A stretch of 64,000 nucleotides of DNA from NCBI RefSeq assembly GCF_014202335.1, contig NZ_JACHGP010000021.1, positions 74,015-138,014 of the forward strand, written 5' to 3'. Both the position numbers and the translations under genes were made by a program. The notes under the pieces were generated by a model, which saw only the letters and a list, made by a program, of their open reading frames with translations, searched no databases and had not been told where the DNA came from. The stretch is from Mycobacterium sp. AZCC_0083 (GTDB taxonomy: Bacteria; Actinomycetota; Actinomycetes; Mycobacteriales; Mycobacteriaceae). The first letter of the stretch is position 1, and each line of letters starts with the position of its first letter. Of the stretch, positions 25,947 through 35,225 are shown piece by piece.

Positions 25947-27020
25947 ATGTCGCTGCTCGAGGTAGACGACCTCTATGTCACATTCGCGACGCCCGACGGC
26001 GTGCTATCGGCGGTGCGCGGGCTCAGTTTCGCGGTCGAGCAGGGCGAGACCCTCGGAATCGTCGGTGAATCGGGGTCCGGCAAGAGCGTGTCGACTCAGA
26101 CGATCGTCGGGTTGACGCAGGGAGCGAGGGTCTCGGGCAGCGCACGATTCGAGGGCAAGGAACTGCTCGGGATGTCCGACGCGGATCTGCGGCGGATTCG
26201 CGGGGCCGAGATCGGCATGATCTTTCAGGATCCACTGTCGAGTCTTCATCCTCACTATCGGGTGGGCTGGCAGATCATCGAGATGATCCGGGCCCACGAG
26301 CGGGTTTCCAAGAAGCAGGCTCGACAGCGTGCGGTAGAGCTGCTCGGTCTGGTCGGGATACCGATGCCAGACAAGCGCGTGCACGACTATCCGCATCAGT
26401 TCTCCGGTGGCATGCGGCAACGAGCGATGATCGCGATGGCGCTTGCGCTCAACCCCAAACTGCTGATCGCCGATGAACCAACCACCGCGCTGGACGTTAC
26501 GGTGCAGGCGCAGATCATGACGCTGATCAAGCGGCTGCAGCACGAGTTCGGTACGGCCGTGATCATGATTACCCATGACTTGGGAGTCATCGCGGACATG
26601 GCTGACCGGGTCGTCGTCATGTATGCGGGGAAGCCCTGCGAGTTCGCCGACAAGCGGACCCTCTACCACCAACCGCATCATCCCTACACGGAAGGATTGA
26701 TCGGCTCGCTGCCCCAGCGGGGAAGGCGCGGCAACACGCTGAAATCCATTCCGGGGCTGCCGCCCAGCCTGTTGCGAGTTCCGCCGGGATGCCCATTCCA
26801 CCCACGGTGCAGCTATGCGATGGATCTCTGCCGCGTCGAGCAGCCCGGGATCGTCGAGGTCGCCGGGGGACTCGATCACCGGTCGGCCTGCTGGCTCCCA
26901 CCGGATGCGGTCGGCACGGCACCCGATGTGGTCATGCGCCGGCATCGGGTCGCTCGTGCCCATGGTCACGATGAGCGGATCCCTGTGGCTTCGACGCACG
27001 ATGAGTCGGCGTCAACTTGA
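25947..27020 (+). CDS. ABC importer ATPase (DppD/OppD type)
   Basis: This 357-residue ATPase has Walker A GESGSGKS, the Q-loop MIFQDPLSSLHPHYRVG, signature FSGGMRQRAMIAMAL, Walker B LLIADEPT and switch His in MITHDLGVIADM. The C-terminal oligopeptide-transporter domain has the cysteine-bearing PPGCPFHPRCSYAMDLC and a later SACW. It energises uptake together with the next gene product. The gene overlaps its downstream neighbour by 4 bp. Confidence 0.92.
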   Translation: MSLLEVDDLYVTFATPDGVLSAVRGLSFAVEQGETLGIVGESGSGKSVSTQTIVGLTQGARVSGSARFEGKELLGMSDADLRRIRGAEIGMIFQDPLSSLHPHYRVGWQIIEMIRAHERVSKKQARQRAVELLGLVGIPMPDKRVHDYPHQFSGGMRQRAMIAMALALNPKLLIADEPTTALDVTVQAQIMTLIKRLQHEFGTAVIMITHDLGVIADMADRVVVMYAGKPCEFADKRTLYHQPHHPYTEGLIGSLPQRGRRGNTLKSIPGLPPSLLRVPPGCPFHPRCSYAMDLCRVEQPGIVEVAGGLDHRSACWLPPDAVGTAPDVVMRRHRVARAHGHDERIPVASTHDESAST

Positions 27021-28084
27021 AAGCACGGACCACGCCGACAGCGGCCCTCTCGGCATCAACGGAGACGTTGCTGCAGTTGACCGACGTCGTCAAACACTTC
27101 CCGGTCGCCTCGGGCGGGCTGGTGCGCAGAGCGCGGGAGCAGCTGCGTGCGGTCGACGGGGTCAGCCTCCAGATTCGCCGTGGCGAGACAATTGGGCTGG
27201 TCGGCGAGACCGGTTGCGGCAAGTCGACTTTGGCTCGATGCATCACTCGGCTCCATGACCTCACCTCTGGCACGGTTTCCTTTGCCGGCCAAGACATATC
27301 TCGCCTGTCGGCGCGCGAACTCCGTCCATATCGCCAGCGGATGCAAATGGTCTTCCAAGATCCGTACGGCTCGCTCAATCCACGCCGCCGGGTCGGATCG
27401 ATCATCGCCGATCCGTTTGCTGCCAACGGGTTGGCCAAGGGCGCCGAGCGCAAGAGCAAAGTACTGGAGCTGATGCAGCTGGTCGGCCTCAATCCCGAGC
27501 ACTACAACCGCTTTCCGGCGGAATTCTCAGGTGGCCAGCGACAACGCATCGGTCTTGCCAGGGCCTTGGCCCTGCGCCCAGAACTCGTGGTGTGTGATGA
27601 ACCGGTCTCAGCGCTGGACGTCTCGATTCAGGCGCAGATCATCAACCTTCTGGCCGACCTGCAGGTGAAGCTCGGACTGACGTACATCTTCATCGCCCAC
27701 GATCTGTCCGTTGTACGACACGTCTGTGATCGCATAGCAGTGATGTATCTGGGCCGGATCGTCGAGGTCGCGGAGACCGAAGAGCTCTTCCGTCGGCCGC
27801 GCCATCCCTACACCCAGGCATTGCTATCGGCAATTCCGACGCCGGACCCGGACCTGGTCAACGGAGACGACCGGATCGTTCTCAGGGGCGATCCGCCGTC
27901 ACCGATCCACCTGCCGTCCGGCTGCAGGTTCCATCCGCGCTGTGCCCGGGCGCAGGGCCGGTGCGAACTCGAAGATCCCGCTCTGGGCCATCCAGACCCA
28001 AGCGGCCACAACCATGCCGTGGCTTGCCACTTCCCCGTCGAGGATGGCGAAGCCCTGACGCCTGGACGACAGGAGCAGCAATGA
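27017..28084 (+). CDS. ABC importer ATPase (DppF/OppF type)
   Basis: This 355-residue ATPase is read from TTG 27017, overlapping the stop of the upstream gene; no strong ribosome-binding site is seen, so translational coupling is likely. It has Walker A GETGCGKS, MQMVFQDPYGSLNPRRRV, signature FSGGQRQRIGLARAL, Walker B LVVCDEPVSALD and FIAHDLSVVRHV. The C-terminal Cys region HLPSGCRFHPRCARAQGRC is typical of OppF. It ends in an ATGA overlap with the permease gene. Confidence 0.92.
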   Translation: MKARTTPTAALSASTETLLQLTDVVKHFPVASGGLVRRAREQLRAVDGVSLQIRRGETIGLVGETGCGKSTLARCITRLHDLTSGTVSFAGQDISRLSARELRPYRQRMQMVFQDPYGSLNPRRRVGSIIADPFAANGLAKGAERKSKVLELMQLVGLNPEHYNRFPAEFSGGQRQRIGLARALALRPELVVCDEPVSALDVSIQAQIINLLADLQVKLGLTYIFIAHDLSVVRHVCDRIAVMYLGRIVEVAETEELFRRPRHPYTQALLSAIPTPDPDLVNGDDRIVLRGDPPSPIHLPSGCRFHPRCARAQGRCELEDPALGHPDPSGHNHAVACHFPVEDGEALTPGRQEQQ

Positions 28085-29055
28085 CTCTGACACCGGCTGT
28101 GGCCCTCGAACAAGCCGTCCTTAGTCCGAGTGCGCCCGCCGCCGGCGAGGCCATCGAGGGTCGTAGTCCGTGGCAGCTGGCCTGGCTACGGCTGCGCCAC
28201 GACAAGGTGGCCGTCGGGTCGTCGATCGTGATTGGCGTGATCGTTCTGCTCGCGCTGTTCGCCCCGCTGATAGCGCACCTAGTGGGTCATGGCCCGAATG
28301 AGCAGTTCCGTACGACGGGCCTCAGCCCACAAGGCATTCCTGTCGGACCCGGTTCGACCTTCCTGTTCGGAACCGACGACCTGGGGCGGGACGTGCTGGT
28401 ACGCGTGATCTACGGCGCCAGGATATCGCTGCTGGTAGGTGTAGTGGCTTCCGGCCTTGCTGTCGTCGTGGGAGTGGTCGTCGGTCTCACCGCAGGATAT
28501 TTCGGGGGTCCGGTCGACAGCGTGTTGTCCCGGTTCATGGATGTCGTCCTCTCCCTGCCGTACCTGGTCTTCGCGATTGCACTGGTCTCGCTGCTAGGGC
28601 CGAGCTTGACGATCTCGGTCGCGGTGATCGCCTTCTTCTCGTGGGCGTCCGTGGGCCGCATCGTCCGCGGACAGGTGCTGTCGATAAAGGAGCGCGAGTT
28701 CGTAGAGGCGGCACGTTCGGTCGGCGCCAGTCACCTACGGATCATGTTCGTCGACATCCTGCCCAACGTCCTGGCACCGACAATCGTGTACGCCACGATG
28801 CTGATCCCCTTGTCCATCGTCTTCGAGTCGACGTTGTCGTTCCTCGGTATTGGTGTGCTTCCGCCCACGGCTACGTGGGGAAACATGCTGTCCGAGTCAA
28901 TCGCCTACTACCGAGTGGCGTGGTGGTTCGTCGCGTTCCCTGGCCTGGCCCTGCTGATCACGACGATGGCGTTCAATCTGCTCGGTGACTGCGTGCGGGA
29001 CGCCTTCGATCCCGGCGGGAGCCGACGGTTCATCGGGTCCGAAGTCAAGCGGTAG
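28081..29055 (+). CDS. ABC importer permease (DppC type)
   Basis: This 324-residue permease starts at ATG 28081 (AGGAG 8 nt upstream), overlapping the ATPase stop by 4 bp. A cytoplasmic N-terminus is followed by one TM helix, then FGTDDLGRDVLVRVIYGARISL, which opens the BPD_transp_1 domain. The EAA loop is EREFVEAARSVGASHLRIMFVDILPNVLAP. About six TM helices in total. It pairs with the DppB-like permease encoded next. Confidence 0.92.
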   Translation: MTLTPAVALEQAVLSPSAPAAGEAIEGRSPWQLAWLRLRHDKVAVGSSIVIGVIVLLALFAPLIAHLVGHGPNEQFRTTGLSPQGIPVGPGSTFLFGTDDLGRDVLVRVIYGARISLLVGVVASGLAVVVGVVVGLTAGYFGGPVDSVLSRFMDVVLSLPYLVFAIALVSLLGPSLTISVAVIAFFSWASVGRIVRGQVLSIKEREFVEAARSVGASHLRIMFVDILPNVLAPTIVYATMLIPLSIVFESTLSFLGIGVLPPTATWGNMLSESIAYYRVAWWFVAFPGLALLITTMAFNLLGDCVRDAFDPGGSRRFIGSEVKR

Positions 29056-29066
29056 GGATCGCCGAC

Positions 29067-30026
29067 ATGTTGCGTTTTCTGCTACGCCGAGTTGGCTTTG
29101 GCGTTGTGGTGATGTGGTTGGTCGCTACCACGGTGTTCATCATGTACTTCATCGCTCCTCACGATGTGGCGCGAACCTTGGCCGGCCGGCAGGCCAGTGA
29201 GGCGACGATCGCGGCGATCCGGCACAACCTCGGGCTGGATCGACCGGTCATTGCGCAGTACGGCAGTTTCCTGTGGCGCGCGCTGCACGGCGACTTCGGA
29301 TACTCGTACACCAATGCAGAACCAGTGACGAGCTTGATCAGCAATGGTCTGCCGGTGACGGCGTCGCTGGTGATCGGCGGTGCGGTCCTCTGGCTCTTCA
29401 TGGGCGTGGGCATCGGTGTTCTAGCCGCGACGCGCCCACGTTCCGTGATCGACAGGACGGCAACAGGATTCTCGCTGCTCTTCTATTCGATGCCGACATT
29501 TCTGCTCGGCGAGGTCTTGTTACTGCTCCTCTTCTTCCGCCTGCATCTCATCGGCATCGATCTGTTCCCAGGAGCGGGATACACATCACTCCTCGAGGAC
29601 CCAGTCGAGTGGGCCAGACACCTGCTGCTGCCCTGGTTCACCATCGCGTTGGTCACCGCGGCGACGTACGTCCGACTCACCCGTGGATCAATGCTCGACG
29701 TCCTGGGTGAGGACTACATCCGCACGGCGCGTGCGAAGGGTTTGAGCCGACGCAGAGTCATCTACCGTCATGGGTTGCGTGCTGGCCTGACTCCCGTCGT
29801 CACCCAGTTCGGTATCGACGTCGGCACGCTCCTCGGGGGAGCGATCGTCACCGAGAACGTCTTTGGGCTTCCCGGGCTTGGCGAGCTGGCGATCTCTGCG
29901 TTGTCGAAGCAGGATCTTCCGACAGTGATCGGGCTCGTGCTACTGGCGTCGGCGTTCGTCGTGGTCGCCAACATCGTGGTGGACATCCTGTATTCAGTGC
30001 TGGACGCCCGCGTTCGGGTTTCCTGA
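29067..30026 (+). CDS. ABC importer permease (DppB type)
   Basis: This 319-residue permease has a hydrophobic N-terminal helix (MLRFLLRRVGFGVVVMWLV), the periplasmic LGLDRPVIAQYGSFLWRALHGDFGYS block, and an EAA loop EDYIRTARAKGLSRRRVIYRHGLRAGLTPV. The conserved ENVFGLPGLGEL follows. Six TM helices. It completes the importer. Gene order here (C before B, after D and F) differs from the common B-C-D-F order. Confidence 0.92.
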   Translation: MLRFLLRRVGFGVVVMWLVATTVFIMYFIAPHDVARTLAGRQASEATIAAIRHNLGLDRPVIAQYGSFLWRALHGDFGYSYTNAEPVTSLISNGLPVTASLVIGGAVLWLFMGVGIGVLAATRPRSVIDRTATGFSLLFYSMPTFLLGEVLLLLLFFRLHLIGIDLFPGAGYTSLLEDPVEWARHLLLPWFTIALVTAATYVRLTRGSMLDVLGEDYIRTARAKGLSRRRVIYRHGLRAGLTPVVTQFGIDVGTLLGGAIVTENVFGLPGLGELAISALSKQDLPTVIGLVLLASAFVVVANIVVDILYSVLDARVRVS

Positions 30027-30092
30027 CATGCGTTGTGCCGCGCTGAATCGTGCGCGTGGACGTATTCATTCAATCGAGAGGACTTGGTCTGC

Positions 30093-30854
30093 ATGGATCT
30101 GCAATTGGCCGGTTTGAGGGCACTGGTAACGGGTGGCACCAAGGGAATTGGACGGGCGATCACAGAAACCCTGATCGAAGAGGGCGCTTCTGTCTCGTTC
30201 TGCGCTCGCAACCCCGACTCGGTATCGGACGCCGAACGCGAACTGTCAGGCCGTGGCGCGCAGGTGATCGGCTCAGCTCTGGATGTTGCCGACGCCTCGG
30301 CGTTGGCGTCTTGGGTGGAAGACTCCGCCAGCCGCCTAGGCGGCATTGACATCGTCGTCGCCAATGTCAGCGCGATGCAGAGCGCGGATGATGAAGAGAC
30401 CTGGGCCAAGTGCGTGCAGATCGACCTGATGGGATCCGTTCGGCTCGTCAATGCGGCGCTGCCTCACTTGGAGCGAAGCTCGGCTGGCTCGATTGTCACC
30501 GTCTCAAGCGTGTCGGGCCGGGAGATCGACGCCTTCGAAGGACCGTACGGTTCCGTCAAGGCGGCATTGGTTCACTACACGCAAGGATTGGCTTATCGCC
30601 TCGCCCCAAAGGGAATCAGGGCCAACACGGTCTCGCCCGGCAACACCCTGTTCGACGGTGGCAGCTGGGATGACACGCAGCGGAACCGACCCGAGATGTT
30701 CGCGAAGACCCTTGCCCTCATCCCGATGGGGCGTATGGGCACGGTGCACGAGATGGCGGCCGCGGTGGCATTCCTGGCCAGCCCGGTGTCGAGCTTTACC
30801 AGCGGCACCAACCTCGTCGTCGATGGGGCTCTGACTCGCGGCGTGCAGCTGTGA
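30093..30854 (+). CDS. short-chain dehydrogenase/reductase
   Basis: This 253-residue enzyme starts at ATG 30093 (GAGAGGA upstream). It is a classical SDR with cofactor motif TGGTKGIGRA, VVANVSAM in place of NNAG, catalytic Ser in TVSSVSGREID and YxxxK in EGPYGSVKAALVHY. The C-terminus GTNLVVDGALTRGVQL is standard. In this operon it could reduce or oxidise the aldehyde released by the ThDP decarboxylase; that assignment is inference. It overlaps the next gene by 4 bp. Confidence 0.88.
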   Translation: MDLQLAGLRALVTGGTKGIGRAITETLIEEGASVSFCARNPDSVSDAERELSGRGAQVIGSALDVADASALASWVEDSASRLGGIDIVVANVSAMQSADDEETWAKCVQIDLMGSVRLVNAALPHLERSSAGSIVTVSSVSGREIDAFEGPYGSVKAALVHYTQGLAYRLAPKGIRANTVSPGNTLFDGGSWDDTQRNRPEMFAKTLALIPMGRMGTVHEMAAAVAFLASPVSSFTSGTNLVVDGALTRGVQL

Positions 30855-31420
30855 TCGACGACGTACTCGCCGCACCCGCAGCGACGGATTCGCAGGAAGA
30901 CCTTCTCGACCGACGTAGCCGCGCTGTGATAGCCGGCATCGAGGCGATCGACCCCGCGTTCGTCCTGCATCTGGCCAGCAGCACGCTGAAGATCGTGCTC
31001 GATCACTTCATCAGCGGCTTGGGCGCCCGTGACGGACGCCGAGTCTTCGCCATGCCTCGCGAGGAAGAGGGCATCTGCATCGCAACCGGTCTCGAGCTCG
31101 CCGATTCCCGGACGGTTTTGATCTTTCAGGACAACGGAATCGGCAACCTGCTGACCGCGCTGTTGACACTTCCGCAGCCGTACCACGTGCCGCTCTTCGG
31201 TGTCGTCACGCGCCGAGGTGGTCTAGGTGAGTACAACTCGATGATTCACACGATCAGTGAGCGCACCGAGGCACTGCTCGACGCCGCGGGCGTTCGGTGG
31301 TTCCAACTCGACACCCGCACGCCGATCGATCGCTGGGCAGTTGAGATCGAGCGGGCCTGGCAGTTCTCGCGGACCACCCATCGTCCCGTATTCGTGCTCG
31401 TAAATCTGATGGGCGGTTGA
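30851..31420 (+). CDS. ThDP decarboxylase, N-terminal (Pyr) subunit, sulfopyruvate/phosphonopyruvate type
   Basis: This 189-residue protein (GTG start, GTGA overlap with the SDR) is a stand-alone pyrimidine-binding domain of a ThDP enzyme. MPREEEGICIATGLELA holds the catalytic Glu that activates ThDP, and FQDNGIGNLLTALLTL matches the QNSGLGN segment of ComD and phosphonopyruvate decarboxylase. Length equals ComD-type alpha subunits. It should assemble with the following gene product to decarboxylate a 3-substituted pyruvate to an aldehyde. Sulfopyruvate and phosphonopyruvate are the best precedents; the true substrate is unknown. Confidence 0.8.
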   Translation: MIDDVLAAPAATDSQEDLLDRRSRAVIAGIEAIDPAFVLHLASSTLKIVLDHFISGLGARDGRRVFAMPREEEGICIATGLELADSRTVLIFQDNGIGNLLTALLTLPQPYHVPLFGVVTRRGGLGEYNSMIHTISERTEALLDAAGVRWFQLDTRTPIDRWAVEIERAWQFSRTTHRPVFVLVNLMGG

Positions 31421-31423
31421 GCG

Positions 31424-32029
31424 ATGGCCATCGAGCGTGCCGACGTACTGCGGCTCGTCGACGCAGCGTTTCCCGACTCCGCGATCGTGCTCACCCTTGG
31501 CGGGACTGCCAGGGAAATGCTTGCCGTGGCAGGGAGAAAGCCAAACCACATCATCAGCCTCGACGCGATGGGCCAAACCGTTTCTCTAGCATTGGGACTC
31601 GCGCTTGGCCTGGAGGCGGAGCGGCCGAACGACAAGCTCGTGGTGATCGAGGGTGACGGCGCGTTGATCATGGGCCTGTCGGTCATGAGCACCGTTGGCC
31701 ACCTCAAGCCGCGAAATCTGGTCGTGTTCCTTCTGGACAACAACGTCTATCTGGCAACAGGGGGTCAGCCGACCGCAGCCAGCGACATGGACATGGTTGC
31801 CGTCGCCGAGGCCTGTGGATGGGCGACCGGGCGCGACGTGCGAACGGCGGACGAGCTTGCCGCCGCTGTTGCCTGGGCCGGATCGGCCGACGGGCCGGTC
31901 TTCATCCGCGTGCACATCGGCGTGGCGCAGCTCAAAACCAACTACCTCCTGGAGGACCCCGCAGTCCTGGCAGAGGATTTCCGGCGCTGGCTTAGAGCGG
32001 CCCAACAGTCGCCGTCGTGCCGTGGATGA
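31424..32029 (+). CDS. ThDP decarboxylase, C-terminal (PP) subunit
   Basis: This 201-residue protein is the pyrophosphate-binding half of the enzyme. The ThDP/Mg motif GDG...NN is complete: EGDGALIMGLSVMSTVG begins it and LLDNNVYLATGGQPT ends it, with the expected ~26-residue spacing. The N-terminal DAMGQTVSLALGLALG precedes it as in ComE. It starts 3 bp after the alpha-subunit stop, so equimolar co-translation is expected. It is the last gene of the operon. Confidence 0.82.
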   Translation: MAIERADVLRLVDAAFPDSAIVLTLGGTAREMLAVAGRKPNHIISLDAMGQTVSLALGLALGLEAERPNDKLVVIEGDGALIMGLSVMSTVGHLKPRNLVVFLLDNNVYLATGGQPTAASDMDMVAVAEACGWATGRDVRTADELAAAVAWAGSADGPVFIRVHIGVAQLKTNYLLEDPAVLAEDFRRWLRAAQQSPSCRG

Positions 32030-32577
32030 TCGATCCGTCGAGTCTGCGCAGGAGTCATATCAACGAAACCCTAGAACCGGCGACCGCGATACGGATCTAC
32101 GGGACACCCACCGAGCGAATCCTGACTGCTGCAATGTCCTTGTGTCTCTTCAGCACTCGATCGCCGGTCGCACGTACGTGTGACGCAAGGCTGCCGCGAC
32201 TGTGCCCAGCGGGTGATCACGCAGGCCAGCCCAGATCTGCGGGTCGTCCTCCATCAGCGGTATGAACAGGCCATGCCTGAGGATGGGCAACTCGTGGTGA
32301 AGGCGGACGAGATCCCGAGGCCGTTCAACGGAGCGCTGCCAAGGGCTGGCTACGTGAACGTGTGGACTGGCCCACTGATCTGACTCCGCGCGGTGATCGC
32401 GTGTAGCCTTGCTGCTTAAGCAATCGGCTTGTGCTGCTTCGACTTCGGTGTCGGAGCCTATTTGGCCTGCAGCGGGGAGCTGGTTGGGCAAGCGCACAAA
32501 GCCGGAACACCGTCAACACCGTGGGTTGACCTGCGCAGTCGCCATTGAGCGGTCGGGAAAGGTCGGAAGGAACGCAT
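32030..32577. other. 548-bp region with only weak open frames
   Basis: The longest plus-strand reading, 32180-32383 (67 codons, ending GYVNVWTGPLI), shows no known family and no clear ribosome-binding site. The overlapping minus-strand reading is no better. It presumably holds the end of the catabolic operon and the kinase promoter; AAGGA lies just before the kinase ATG. Confidence 0.45.
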
Positions 32578-34107
32578 ATGGGCTCCCCGAACGGCGGCAC
32601 TCGTTTGGGCACGCGATTCGGACCGTATGAGCTGCAGTCGCTGATCGGCATGGGCGGAATGGGCGAGGTCTACCGCGCACACGACACCGTGCGGGAGCGG
32701 ATGGTGGCCATCAAGGTGCTGCGGACCGATCTGGCGGCGGACCCCATCTTCCAGGACCGCTTCCGGCGCGAGTCGCGCGTGGCCGCACGGCTGCAGGAAC
32801 CGCACGTCATCCCGGTGCACGACTTCGGCGAGATCGACGGCGTCCTCTACATCGACATGCGCCTGGTCGAGGGCACCAGCGTGAAGGACGAGCTGCGCGT
32901 CGACCGCGCACTCCCGGTGGCGCGGACGATGTCGATCATCGCCCAGGTCGCGGCCGCGCTGGACGCTGCGCACGCCGCTGGACTGGTGCACCGCGACATC
33001 AAGCCGGAGAACGTGCTGCTGACGCCCGATGACTTCGCCTACCTGGTCGACTTCGGCATCGCCCACGGCGGAGGCGAGGCCACCGTGACGAAGACCGGGC
33101 TGATCATCGGCTCGTGCGCCTACATGGCCCCGGAACGGCTGAGCGGCCAGGCCGGTGGCCCGGCGTCGGACGTGTACTCGTTGACGTGTCTGCTGTACGA
33201 ATGCCTGACGGGTCGGGCGCCGTTCGAGGGCGGTGACCTGCAGGAAGTCATGATTGCGCACGTGTTCTCGGCGCCGCCGCAGCCGAGCGCCATGCGCCGG
33301 GGGATCAATCCCGCGTTCGACGACGTCGTCGCGAAGGGCATGGCTAAGGATCCCGCCGACCGGTATGCGTCGGCGGGCGCGCTGGCCAGGGCCGCCGCGG
33401 CGGCCGCCCATGCACGGCCCGCGCCTGCCCCCGTCCCGCCGCCGAGCACGCGGCAGTTCCCGGTGATGGAGCCGAGGCCTGCGGCGACGGGCTACGTGCC
33501 GTACCCGCCGCCCGTGGCGCCGGCCAAGAGGGCGCGCTTCAGCAAGGCGCAGGTCGCGTTGCTGGCCGGGACGATCGGCATGTTCGCGCTCGCGGGGGTG
33601 CTGGCCGCGGTGGTGGTGTTCAGCGGCGGCAGTAGCGGCACGGGGCCTGCGAGCCCGCTCGCCGCGCCGCCTCCATCGACGACGACCGTGACGACGACGG
33701 CGCCGCCCACGGAGAATTCGACCACGACGCCATCGACCACGACGCCATCGACCACGACGTCCACGAGCGCGGCCGTCATCGCCGGCCTCTCGGACGTCGA
33801 CACGCAGGGCTTCGTCGGTCATGCAGCGCGCTGCGATGCGGGGAGCACGCTGACGGCGGCGATCCGCACCGTGTCGTCACTGGCGGTGGTGTGCGAGACG
33901 GCGCCGGGCAGCTACTACTACCACGGTGAACGCCTGCGCGACGGTGCCAACGTGCAGCTGGCCAACGCGGTGCCCACCGACGGTGGCTTCGACGCCACGA
34001 ACCCGGCCGACGGCGCCCACTATCAAGTGCGGCCCGACGAGCTGACCATCCTGAGCAACGGGCACGTCGACTCGTCGGAGCCGGCGCTCGAGTACGGCGA
34101 AGACTAG
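32578..34107 (+). CDS. receptor-type Ser/Thr protein kinase (Pkn family)
   Basis: This 509-residue kinase starts at ATG 32578 (GGAAGGA upstream). The catalytic domain (residues 10-275) has P-loop GMGGMGEVY, Lys46 in VAIKVL, HRDIKPENVLL with Asp140, DFGIA and the APE-equivalent YMAPERL. A Pro/Ala juxtamembrane linker leads to one TM helix (residues ~320-345). Outside is a Thr-rich linker with a short 15-bp repeat and a ~110-residue C-terminal domain with two cysteines. The layout is that of mycobacterial PknD/E/H-type sensors, but the small ectodomain matches none that I can name. Confidence 0.88.
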   Translation: MGSPNGGTRLGTRFGPYELQSLIGMGGMGEVYRAHDTVRERMVAIKVLRTDLAADPIFQDRFRRESRVAARLQEPHVIPVHDFGEIDGVLYIDMRLVEGTSVKDELRVDRALPVARTMSIIAQVAAALDAAHAAGLVHRDIKPENVLLTPDDFAYLVDFGIAHGGGEATVTKTGLIIGSCAYMAPERLSGQAGGPASDVYSLTCLLYECLTGRAPFEGGDLQEVMIAHVFSAPPQPSAMRRGINPAFDDVVAKGMAKDPADRYASAGALARAAAAAAHARPAPAPVPPPSTRQFPVMEPRPAATGYVPYPPPVAPAKRARFSKAQVALLAGTIGMFALAGVLAAVVVFSGGSSGTGPASPLAAPPPSTTTVTTTAPPTENSTTTPSTTTPSTTTSTSAAVIAGLSDVDTQGFVGHAARCDAGSTLTAAIRTVSSLAVVCETAPGSYYYHGERLRDGANVQLANAVPTDGGFDATNPADGAHYQVRPDELTILSNGHVDSSEPALEYGED

Positions 34108-34197
34108 AGCCACCGGCGACCAAGATTGGCAGCATCTGCGACCTCCGTGTCGTAAATCCGCTTGCCTGCGGCAGGCGGCACCCCGAAGACTGGGTCG

Positions 34198-35100
34198 GTG
34201 AAATCGGCGCATCCCGATCGCCTCGCGGTACTCGCGGCGGCGATCACGGTTCTCCTGTGGGCGTCGGCGTTCGTCGTGATCCGCTTCTGCGGCGCTGAAT
34301 TCAGCCCAGGCGCACTGGCGTTCATCCGACTGAGCGTCGGCACGATTGCCCTGACCACCGTCGTGGCGATCTATCGGCCACCATGGCCGCGGGGACGTGG
34401 CCTGGCGCTGGTCATCGGCTACGGCCTGCTGTGGTTTGCCGCCTATACCGTGGTGCTGAACTGGGCGGAGCAGCACCTCGACGCCGGCACGGCCGCGCTC
34501 TTGGTCAACTTCGCGCCGATCCTGGTCGCCGTGTTCGCGGGACTCTTCCTCGGTGAGGGGTTTCCCCGGCCGCTGGTGGTCGGCCTGGTGATCGCGTTCA
34601 CCGGAGTGGTGCTGATCGCGCTCGGCGGATCCGGTGTCGGTGTCAATGACTTCCTCGGCGTGGCACTGGGCTTGCTGGCCGCGGTGCTCTACGCCGCCGG
34701 TGTGCTGCTGCAGAAGGTCGCGCTGCGCACGGTGAACGCCATCGCCGCTACCTGGGTCGGGTGTGCGGTCGGCCTGGTGGCCACGGCGCCGTTCGCCGGT
34801 CAGGCCGTCGACGAGGTCGCCAAGGCTCCGCCCACTGCGTTGGCCGGGGTCGTCTTTCTGGGCGTCGGGCCGACGGCGATCGCGTTCCTCACGTGGGCCT
34901 ATGCGCTGAACCGCACGGACGCGGGGAAGATGGCCGCCACCACGTTGGCGGTACCGGCCATCGCGATCCTGCTGTCGTGGATGTTTCTCGGGGAGGTGCC
35001 GACCTTGCTCGGCTTCGTTGGCGGCGCGTTGGCGCTCGGTGGCGTCGCGATCAGCCGACGCCGCAGCCTGCGGCCTCGAGACCGCGAACCCGTGGGGTAG
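34198..35100 (+). CDS. EamA-family (DMT) transporter
   Basis: This 300-residue protein is read from GTG 34198; a TTG at 34162 is an alternative. Ten hydrophobic segments are arranged as two EamA repeats, with WASAFVVIRFCGAEFSPG at the start of repeat 1 and GPTAIAFLTWAYALNRTDAGK in repeat 2. These proteins export amino acids or metabolites. A degenerate, internally deleted copy of its 3' end occurs at 36829-37019. Confidence 0.8.
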   Translation: MKSAHPDRLAVLAAAITVLLWASAFVVIRFCGAEFSPGALAFIRLSVGTIALTTVVAIYRPPWPRGRGLALVIGYGLLWFAAYTVVLNWAEQHLDAGTAALLVNFAPILVAVFAGLFLGEGFPRPLVVGLVIAFTGVVLIALGGSGVGVNDFLGVALGLLAAVLYAAGVLLQKVALRTVNAIAATWVGCAVGLVATAPFAGQAVDEVAKAPPTALAGVVFLGVGPTAIAFLTWAYALNRTDAGKMAATTLAVPAIAILLSWMFLGEVPTLLGFVGGALALGGVAISRRRSLRPRDREPVG

Positions 35101-35225
35101 CACGCCTCGCCACGGGGTGGCACCAAAGTGCCCGTCTCCGAGCGACATTGGAAGGTGTCTAGTCCTTGTTTTGATTTGGTCGCTTGAGTGGCCCCATCTG
35201 CAGACGTCCTGGCTGCTGCACCAGT

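Noticed and set aside
24224..25948. 574-codon antisense frame over the substrate-binding protein gene
   Set aside because: No family resemblance and no start signal; the opposite strand encodes a clear SBP_bac_5 lipoprotein.
20789..32029. Opine or simple dipeptide utilisation operon
   Set aside because: The split ThDP decarboxylase and acetamidase have no role there; no opine dehydrogenase is present.
32458..33822. 454-codon antisense frame over the kinase
   Set aside because: Extreme Arg content and no domain; the kinase frame is unambiguous.
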